Part shown: one piece after another, positions 56,391 through 64,000 of the stretch
How the letters are laid out: every line of letters begins with the position of its first letter
Numbering within the stretch: the stretch's first letter is position 1
Source: Undaria pinnatifida
Taxonomy: Eukaryota; Sar; Phaeophyceae; Laminariales; Alariaceae
Length of the DNA stretch: 64,000 bases
Direction of reading: 5' to 3'
NCBI GenBank assembly: GCA_012845835.1
Contig: JABAKD010000016.1
Location: 881,343-945,342 of the forward strand
Notes under the pieces: model-generated
Database searches by the model: none
Told to the model about the DNA's origin: nothing
Seen by the model: only the letters and a program-made list of their open reading frames with translations
Made by a program: the position numbers and the translations under genes

Positions 56391-57545
56391 CTAATTGAAC
56401 TGGCTGTTGATGATGAACTGGCTGTTGATGAAGTCGTTCACGTTGAAGTTGCTGATGATGTCCAGCAGGTTCCTGAAACGATGCTTGTTCAGATGCTTTG
56501 TGCCGATGTCGGCAGGGTTGATGTCGGTCGGGATGCAGTGGATGGACATCCTTCCCTTCGACACGAGCTCTCGGGAGAAGAAGAAGCGCAGCGCGATGAG
56601 CTTCGTCCTAGAGCTGAAGTAGTAGTTTCCCAGCGCGTGCAGCGTCGCTGTGTTGTCTCAGTACAACAGCACTTTCGCGAAGTTCTTGCTGAACCCTAGC
56701 CCAGTCAGCATGTTCGAGCAGAACACTGCTACTTCATCCATAAAAACGACGCGACCAGCTCCACCTCCATGGTCGACGTGGCAGTCAGACCTTGTAGCCC
56801 CGACTTGAAGCCAATTGGCGCATCGCACAGCATCGACAAGTAGCACGAGGTGGGCTTTCCGTTGTCCGGGTTGTTGGCCCAGTTGTCCGAAAAGACTGCA
56901 AGCTTGAAGCCTCCCCTCTTGCACGTAATGCTGAAGTCGGTTGTTCCCACGAGGTAGCGAAGAGTGTGCTTCGCCGCCACCATGTGGATCTTGCTGGGTT
57001 TTGCCATCGGGCGAGCCAGTCGACCAACGGCATACATGATGTCGTACCTTAACACTTGGGAAACATACATCAGGCACCCCACGATGCCCTGGTAGCGCTT
57101 CTTTTCTTCCTCGTCCAACAGAGTCTCGTCAGGCTGCTGGTTGGAGAGTTCGGGACCGTACCCCGGCGTGTTGGTCGGCTTGCATTCCGACATTCCGAAC
57201 CTCTCCAGGATGGACTTGGAGTATGCCTCTTGAGAGATCGTGAAGAGTGCCACGCCCAAGGTCTCGCTTTATCTTCATGCCTAAGACGAGCGACACCGCC
57301 TCCATGTCGATCATCTTGAAATGCTGCTTCATCTTCTATTTCACCATCGCCATGGCGTCAGAGCTGTTGCTGGCCAGAAGGAGATCGTCCACGTAGAAGG
57401 TCAAGTAAATCCGAACACCGTCGTGATCGTACAAGTAGACATACGTGTCAGAATGAACGGAACGAAGCCGATCTCGACAAGGGCGGGATCGATGGTGTTG
57501 AACCAGTTCCCGGGCTTTGGGCGAGCCCGTAGAGGCTCTTCTCAG
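56391..57545 (-). pseudogene. Ty1/copia pol 3' half: end of reverse transcriptase and RNase H
   Basis: The - strand starts inside the reverse transcriptase with S-L-Y-G-L-A-Q-S-P-G, then Y-V-D-D-L-L-L-A-S, the catalytic motif. RNase H follows: F-S-D-N-W-A, S-T-M-E-V-E-L-V, a D-N-T-A-T-L-H segment, S-R-T-K-L-I-A-L-R-F-F-F and T-D-I-N-P-A-D-I-G-T-K. The polyprotein stop is at 56393-56391. Frameshifts near 57500, 57350 and 57250, a TAG after the YVDD region and a TGA before D-N-T-A-T show decay. The protein ends in a duplicated Asn-Ser-Gln-Phe unit. The 5' part of pol is cut at 57545, where an unrelated LTR begins. A 3' UTR, purine tract and LTR follow downstream. Confidence 0.85.
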
Positions 57546-57886
57546 ATCACTTGTGATAAGAAAGAAAAGGGATAGTTTGGAAAGGGCGCTTGAGGCCAAA
57601 GAGAGAGGCAAGAGGAAAGAAAGGAGAGAAAGGAGGGAAGGGAGAGTGATCATGGTACGTTGCATCACTACTTGATCATCGCGGAACAATGCCTGTAGTC
57701 CGGTAGAACACCAGGACAAGGAGACAACCTTAACATATTCAAATCTACGTTTGCATCCAAGTTCCACCGACGATTCAGCGTATGAGTAAACGTAAGTTTC
57801 AACTGTTTATATCGTTCGTGCGAATAGACTGCTCGAATAGACTGCGCATTAACTTAGATTCGAATCCAAGGTTCATACTCTCAACA
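57546..57886 (-). repeat. Truncated LTR 1 of the array, joined to copia pol
   Basis: Matches the first ~340 bp of the 428-bp LTR, then switches to copia reverse-transcriptase sequence at about 57545. No target duplication marks the join. Confidence 0.8.
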
Positions 57887-59227
57887 CCCCCCATTCACGC
57901 AAAGGAAGATTGCGAGAAAAAACTTATGCTTAGAAATCAAATTTATAAATGAAAAACAAATGGATAACATATTCAGTCCGGTCTATTAACAGCGGCAATA
58001 CGGATATAGCCAGGTTATTCACCAAAAGAAAAATGCAAGGAAAGATACGTATAAAACCTACGCTCTGCGAAATTACAAGCGATGAAAACCCTAGAATATA
58101 AAACGAAAATATTCGTCTACTGGGTTTCATTCACGCTTCCTGAGTTGTATCAAAGATATAAACAATACTAAAGAAATAAAGAAAACTGTGGACGAGTGTC
58201 CATTACGACAAAAATGAAAGATTCTCACTACAAGTATCCAGTTTTCGTTTTATCTACTTACGTGCTTAAAAAAGTAAGAAACAGATAGAACTACGACTAC
58301 TGATAGTACTGCGATGGGTGAAGTCATAGTCCATCATCGAGCTATATCCTGAAAAAGAACTAAAACAAAGGTCACTGCTGTAAGTTAACCACGTCACCTC
58401 AATATGATCCTAGGATACGCATAGAACGGAAACGTGTCTGATACTAATCGTACGCTGAAGAGCATAAGATACACAGTCTTTGTGAGCTTTTGCTCCTCAA
58501 AGCTGGAATATATACTCGTACGCATTTTCGGTAGAACATAGCGTTCTTCTGTACGATCGTCGACTTAAGTTCATACGACCTGTAGTTCGACTTTTCCTAT
58601 ACGTAACTGGCAAGCAGTTGCATCTTTATAGTTGACAAAATACCTGCTTGCACTAAGTAATATTCTTTACTTGAGTATCAATTTTCAATTGTACCTACAA
58701 GTACATCTCGCAAGAACAAATTACCGGTATAACCATACGACCGTCCCCCTCGAAATATTACAACTGCGGTTGTACTACCCCCTGGATGGAGACACGGCCA
58801 AGTATCGTCCATGTTTACTCATCTTGTGAGGTTGAGATACGTACGAGATACTTGACAGCCGTTCGACTATGTTGTTGTACACACGACTAGCGAGGAGGAA
58901 ATCAAAGGGGTCAGCGACCGAATCACCGATCCAAGCTGAAAATGCCGTCGAAGAGCTTGGACACAGAGAGAGGAAAATGTTGTGATGCGATGTGTACATG
59001 GGCCTTGTTCTTCCCCGGTCCATTGCAAAACTGTAACTGAATTCAAATAGGGCAATCGTTTGATCGGTACATTGCCTGTTTGGTTGTGCGTAATGCGCTT
59101 CTCCATCCTCGGTAAATCGCGGTTTGTCGGTGATTGAAAAAGTCCGGTAGCACACGACAGAATCCGGTTGTACACGGCAGAGCGGCCAGCTTTCTTCTAA
59201 ACTCAAGCCGAAACGAGGCTCATAACC
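57887..59227 (-). mobile_element. Internal region B of the LTR array
   Basis: Flanked by the primer-site-like GGTTATGAGCC (- strand, 59227-59217) and the GGGGGG tract at 57887-57892. A 179-codon frame (59314-58775) runs from LTR into the internal region but has no recognised domain. The AT-rich 57950-58700 part holds no gene. Confidence 0.75.
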
Positions 59228-59655
59228 TGTGAATAGTCTATGAATACAATGGCTGTGTGGAAGCTCTGTGTTGTATGCGAAGAGATGCAGAGGTGGCACT
59301 GAAGTGTCTGTCAAGATTACGTGTGATAAGAGAGAAAAGGGATGGTTTGGAAAGGGCGCTTGAGGCCAAAGAGAGAGGCAAGAGGAAAGAAAGGAGAGAA
59401 AGGAGGGAAGGGAGAGTGATCATGGTACGTTGCATCACTACTTGATCATCGCGGAACAATGCCTGTAGTCCGGTAGAACACCAGGACAAGGAGACAACCT
59501 TAACATACTCAAATCTACGTTTGCATCCAAGTCCACCGACGATTCAGCGTATGAGTAAACGTAAGTTTCAACTGTTTATATTGTTCGTGCGAATAGACTG
59601 CTCGAATAGACTGCGCATTAACTTAGATTCGAATCCAAGGTTCATACTCTCAACA
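59228..59655 (-). repeat. LTR 2 of the array
   Basis: 428 bp, TG...CA. It differs from LTR 1 at only a few positions and more clearly from LTR 3. It contains a pyrimidine-rich tract on the - strand (about 59345-59420). Confidence 0.85.
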
Positions 59656-60995
59656 CCCCCCATTCACGCAAAGGAAGATTGTGAGAAAAAACTTATGCTT
59701 AGAAATCAAATTTATAAATAAAAAACAAATGGATCACTATTCAATCCGGTCTATTAACAGCGGCAATACGGATATAGCCAGTTTATTCACCAAAAGAAAA
59801 ATGCAAGGAAAGATACGTATAAAACCTACGCTCTGCGAAATTACAAGCGATGAAAACCCTAGAATATAAAACGAAAATATTCGTCTACTGGGTTTCATTC
59901 ACGCTTCCTGAGTTGTATCAAAGATATAAACAATACTAAAGAAATAAAGAAAACTGTGGACGAGTGTCCATTACGACAAAAATGAAAGATTCTCACTACA
60001 AGTATCCAGTTTTCGTTTTATCTACTTACGTGCTTAAAAAAGTAAGAAACAGATAGAACTACGACTACTGATAGTACTGCGATGGGTGAAGTCATAGTCC
60101 ATCATCGAGCTATATCCTGAAAAAGAACTAAAACAAAGGTCACTGCTGTAAGTTAACCACGTCACCTCAATATGATCCTAGGATACGCACAGAACGGAAA
60201 CGTGTCTGATACTAATCGTACGCTGAAGAGCATAAGATACACAGTCTTTGTGAGCTTTTGCTCCTCAAAGCTGGAATATATACTCGTACGCATTTTCGGT
60301 AGAACATAGCGTTTTTCTGTACGATCGTCGACTTAAGTTCATACGACCTGTAGTTCGACTTTTCCTATACGTAACTGGCAAGCAGTTGCATCTTTATAGT
60401 TGACAAAATACCTGCTTGCACTAAGTAATATTCTTTACTTGGGTATCAATTTTCAATTGTACCTACAAGTACATCTCGCAAGAAAAAATTACCGGTATAA
60501 CCATACGACCGTCCCCCTCGAAATATTACAACTGCGGTTGTACTAACCCCTGGATGGAGACACGGTCAAGTATCGTCCATGTTTACTCATCTTGTGAGGT
60601 TGAGATACGTACGAGATACTTGACAGCCGTTCGACTATGTTGTTGTACACACGACTAGCGAGGAGGAAATCAAAGGGGTCAGCGACCGAATCACCGATCC
60701 AAGCTGAAAATGCCGTCGAAGAGCTTGGACACAGAGAGAGGAAAATGTTGTGATGCGATGTGTACATGGGCCTTGTTCTTCCCCGGTCCATTGCAAAACT
60801 GTAACTGAATTCAAATAGGGCAATCGTTTGATCGGTACATTGCCTGTTTGGTTGTGCGTAATGCGCTTCTCCATCCTCGGTAAATCGCGGTTTGTCGGTG
60901 ATTGAAAAAGTCCGGTAGCACACGACAGAATCCGGTCGTACACGGCAGAGCGGCCAGCTTTCTTCTAAACTCAAGCCGAAACGAGGCTCATAACC
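59656..60995 (-). mobile_element. Internal region A of the LTR array
   Basis: Near-identical to region B. A 253-codon frame (61304-60543) spans the LTR 3/internal boundary. Its counterpart in the other unit is broken by a frame change, and no domain is recognised, so it is probably not a conserved protein. Confidence 0.75.
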
Positions 60996-61423
60996 TGTGA
61001 ATAGTCTATGAATACAATGGTTGTGTGGAGGCTCTGTGTTGTATGCGAAGAGATGCAGAGGTGGCACCGAAGTGTCTGTCAAGATTACTTGTGGTAAGAA
61101 AGAAAAGGGATAGTTTGGAAAGGGCGCTTGAGGCCAAAGAGCGAGGAAGAAGAAAGAAAGGAGAGAAAGGAGGAAAGGGAGAGTGATGATGGTACGTTGC
61201 ATTACCACTTGATCATCACGGAACAATGCCTGTAGTCCGGTAGAATACCAGGACAACGGGGTAACCTTAACATACTCAAATCTACGTTTGCATCTAGGTT
61301 CCACCGACGATTCAACGTATGAGTAAACGTAAGTTTCAACTGTTTATATTGTTCGTGCGAATAGACTGCTCGAATAGACTGCGCATTAACTTGGATTTGA
61401 ATCCATGGTTCATACTCTCAACA
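60996..61423 (-). repeat. LTR 3 of the array (5'-most in - sense)
   Basis: 428 bp, TGTTGAG at 61423 and TTCACA at 60996. It carries visibly more differences (roughly 20 by eye) from LTR 2 than LTR 1 does. Flanking sequence changes completely after 61423. Confidence 0.85.
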
Positions 61424-61572
61424 CGCACGACCTCAAGTGCGACTGTGTTTTTGCCTGCATGAAGTGAGATTATTTGTTTTTGCCTCGCCGTATGCAGCTC
61501 TCTGTGTGCTGTGCGTACAGCAGCTATATGATGCGAAGCTCGAAAAAAACAACATATGTCAGGATCCTTTCA

Positions 61573-61775
61573 TAGCAGCAGCAACAGTAGTTCAGTAGTA
61601 GAAATAGGAGCAGTGATAGCAGTGGTAGTAGAAGGAGTAGTAACTGTAATAGTAACAATAGTAGGAGTGGTAGTAGTAAAAACATTAGTAGGAGTGGTAG
61701 TAGCAAAAGTAGTAGCAGTAGCAGTAGCAATAGTAACCGTAGTAATAGTAGAAGTAGTAGTGTTTACTGTAGTAG
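61573..61775. repeat. GTA/AGTAGT triplet repeat
   Basis: About 200 bp of imperfect AGT/GTA triplets. It gives Leu-rich or Val-rich frames of 68-75 codons that are by-products. Confidence 0.85.
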
Positions 61776-61779
61776 GTAT

Positions 61780-62680
61780 ATGACTCCTTTCTGCTCCAAC
61801 ATTTATGGGCCACGAGTGTGTGGTAAGGTACGACCTCGAAAGAAAGGCCTGTAATTTTACGAATTTGAGATAATTTGGATGGGTTTCGCATGATAAGGTT
61901 GGCGTTTTGTGTTCGGGAAAGTTAGGAAATAGATCGGAGGCACGTGCCTCCGATCTCAAAAAGCTTTTCGGGGCTCTGGTGGAATCGAATAAAGCGACGT
62001 CTATACGAAGGAAACGAAAGTGAGTACTCTCCGAGGACCTGCTCAATTGGCAGACCTGCAGGGGGCACTCTGTGTCCCCGCCTATAACTTTACATATGTT
62101 ACCATCGTGTACCGTTTCGACTTGCGACACCCCCGGGATTTCACGTCACCCACACCCCGAAGGGGAACCTTGTGTCATGTGCCGATATACCTTTATAAGC
62201 CCACGTTATAAACGGGGGTCGTTGATGGGCTTCTACCTTAAAAAGAACAAAGTTGGTTTTCATCCGTCGCGCGGTCATTAATACACCTCCTTAATGTGCA
62301 AATATCCCTGGTTGGTGAACGAGAAAATCAATAATACTCTGCGGAAATCTATTATTATAGTAATACCAATAGTGCTTAAATTACACCATTCAATGTTGAT
62401 GCTCACACTCCAGTATGCTGACTTGTAATTTGAAGCTAATCCACGCCATGTCCTCTGAACACTTTAAGGACAACCGCAACGTGTAGTTCTAGCGTCTCGC
62501 TGAAGACACGCTGCTAGCTTGGCGTGTTTGGTACCAGGTGTCATTTGCACCAAGGAAATCGAATTTACGAAAATATCGTAGAAAATCACGGTGACCAGCA
62601 TCCATAACAATAAATATCATCTACTTTTATTTCAGTACAGAACAACAAACTTGAGCTTGCAAAGCTGTTAATTTTCTGTA
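61780..62680. other. No recognisable gene
   Basis: A GGAGGCACGTGCCTCC palindrome lies at 61936-61951. Open frames are at most 69 codons outside the triplet repeat. Nothing else is seen. Confidence 0.35.
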
Positions 62681-62685
62681 TAATA

Positions 62686-62810
62686 CAAGGGCTCCGCATG
62701 GGCGGCACCCGCCCATGCTTCGGGTAGGGCAGGGCAGCACTTCGACAACTTAAGGTGTAGCTGTCCGATTTGGCATGCATTGAACTTTAAAGTAATGCCA
62801 AGAGTTTAAT
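62686..62810. repeat. Dispersed repeat, copy 2, with perfect hairpin
   Basis: Second copy of 2262-2415. Here GCATGGGCGG (62696-62705) and CCGCCCATGC (62709-62718) form a 10-bp perfect stem with a 3-base loop. CTTCGGGTAGGGCAGGGCAG follows. Confidence 0.7.
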
Positions 62811-63500
62811 ACGAACATGGGATTACGAAAGTCATGCTTTGACAACAGAAAAAACGTAATACTATACAAAAAAGAAGGCAAGAAGGATAGGCGAAACAAA
62901 CTATGTTAAATGCGCCGTCAAGTAACAGTTGGCGTCTATAAAAAAAAAATACCGAAAAGAGTATTATTGAGAACCTGCGTCGCCTCTAGGCGAAACAAAA
63001 GAGGCCTTGGCATTAACGAAGAGACTGCACTGCTGTCCCCGTGGCAATGGAGGTTCGAAGTCGACAGGATGCAAGGTCGGTTTGCATCAAACGTCGACAT
63101 GGGGACATGTCAGTCGGCGAGGGTTTGGAAGAAGTTTGCTTTGTTTGATACGTGAAGGCTGTCGCATTAATTGGTCTGCGTGGTCGCGGGCGAGGAGGAA
63201 AACGTAGAAAAGGAGGGCGATCTCTCGTTGAGGCGGCGTTGTCTAAGATTGGTTCGGGGGTGGCTTTGCTCGTACGGGAGGTTGGCGTAGCGCTTCTTCT
63301 CTGTTTTTTCTCGGGAAGGCGGGATATGTGTATCTGCTGTCTTTTCTTCGTGGGTCTTTCACGTTGTCGAAATCGGACGCGTTCCCTCAATACATAATAT
63401 CCGGAGTGTCTCTACCATGACGACTGCTGGTAGTGCCGTGCGTATTTCCTAGAGACTGGCATATTATTCACTGGTAGTAATAATAATATACCTTTGCAAC
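62811..63500. other. No confident gene
   Basis: Frames of 60-125 codons overlap at 62910-63397 on both strands, including an Arg/Gly-rich + strand frame at 63152-63397. No domain or splice structure is recognised. Confidence 0.3.
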
Positions 63501-63501
63501 A

Positions 63502-63839
63502 TTTTTTTTTCTTCCTTTTATTATCCCCACACCACTCTCACGCTCCCTCCCAGTAGTAACTCAGATCCGGGGTCACATAGCGGGCCCTCCTCCTCCCTCC
63601 CCACTTCGGCACGTGCTTTCATTTTTACCGCGAGGAGAATCCAGCATTTTCTGCCCTCGTCGACTCGCGTCGAATTGTACCTACCCACGCTGCTAGGCGC
63701 TCTCAGCAGTTGATCCCTTTTTTTTTTGCATTTTTGTAAATAAAGTCAAATCTCATCGTGGTGGGTGTCGAACTCAAGGACAACCAAACGTTAGTAGTAT
63801 TCGAGGGTAAAACCACTAGACCACCGGGGCGGCCGGCTG
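63502..63839 (-). mobile_element. SINE-like element family 1, second copy
   Basis: Homologous to 4261-4611 along its length. On the - strand: A box TGGTCTAGTGG (63823-63813), B box GAGTTCGACACCC (63775-63763), a ~250-bp body and an AATAAAAGGAAGAAAAAAA tail. This copy has the better B box. Confidence 0.65.
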
Positions 63840-64000
63840 ACAATTGATTGAAAAAAAACATGATCTTTGCATAGAGATTACATTCCCTCCCCCATATTGT
63901 TTGATATTACGATGGTTGACGCGATATGTATAGAATGAAGCGCCAAATACCTGAATATCAGCGTACGCGGAGTTTTAGATATCATGAATAACGAACAACC

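Larger units (their letters stand above)
57546..61423 (-). mobile_element. Tandem array of a non-autonomous LTR element: LTR-internal-LTR-internal-LTR
   Basis: Three LTR copies (57546-57886 truncated, 59228-59655, 60996-61423) alternate with two 1340-bp internal regions. On the - strand each LTR starts TGTTGAGAGTATG. The two full copies end TTCACA and are 428 bp. Each internal region starts GGTTATGAGCCTCG and ends with a GGGGGG purine tract. The start resembles copia-type priming by a tRNA-iMet fragment: its complement reads as an anticodon arm with CAU. The unit spacing is about 1770 bp and the units look about 99% alike. The internal region has no gag or pol domain. Confidence 0.85.

Noticed and set aside
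61524-62130. Long - strand frames rich in Leu or Thr
   Set aside because: They arise from the AGT/GTA triplet repeat at 61573-61775.

Overview
The window looks like nuclear DNA from a repeat-rich multicellular stramenopile, most likely a brown alga. This is an inference. It rests on a split tyrosinase-type gene with GT-AG introns, decayed Ty1/copia and Ty3/gypsy retroelements, tRNA-headed SINE-like repeats, abundant CAG/GTA triplet tracts, and the absence of operons or dense coding. Most open frames here are chance frames in repeats. Genes were recognised by reading splice sites and motifs, with no database search.

The main gene is a + strand tyrosinase (type-3 copper oxidase) whose exons run from 25304 to 53179. 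Seven exons were found: 25304-26077, 32954-33082, 36121-36342, 37786-37825, 49283-49619, 50950-51132 and 52613-53179. Splice phases agree at every junction except one, between 37825 and 49282, where a short exon is still missing. The introns reach 6.9 and 11.5 kb and hold satellites, SINE-like copies, MITE fragments, a reverse-transcriptase relic and a copia relic.

Two other probable genes lie upstream. A two-exon + strand gene (20595-21442) encodes a 178-residue protein with amino-methyltransferase motifs. A - strand acidic gene is represented by its last two exons (23121-22951 and 22358-22225).

Layout. 0-2 kb: copia relic (- strand) with a 30-bp minisatellite. 3.0-4.1 kb: GC-rich satellite. 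4.26-4.9 kb: two tRNA-headed SINE-like elements head to head. 5.7-8.3 kb: degenerate tandem repeats. 9.6-11.5 kb: G-run-rich repeat. 12.3-13.5 kb: palindromic GGAAGCTTCC repeat with an embedded MITE. 13.85-17.45 kb: an internally deleted Ty3/gypsy element with both LTRs and a target duplication. 17.8-18.1 kb: CCGTGG repeat. 20-25 kb: the methyltransferase-like and acidic genes and a dimeric 183-bp satellite. 25-53 kb: tyrosinase. 55.7-57.5 kb: 3' half of a copia element. 57.5-61.4 kb: an LTR-internal-LTR-internal-LTR tandem array. 61.5-64 kb: triplet repeat and further dispersed repeats.

The retroelements look mostly inactive (in-frame stops, frameshifts, missing catalytic domains). The LTR array is the most recent-looking event because its units are nearly identical by eye.
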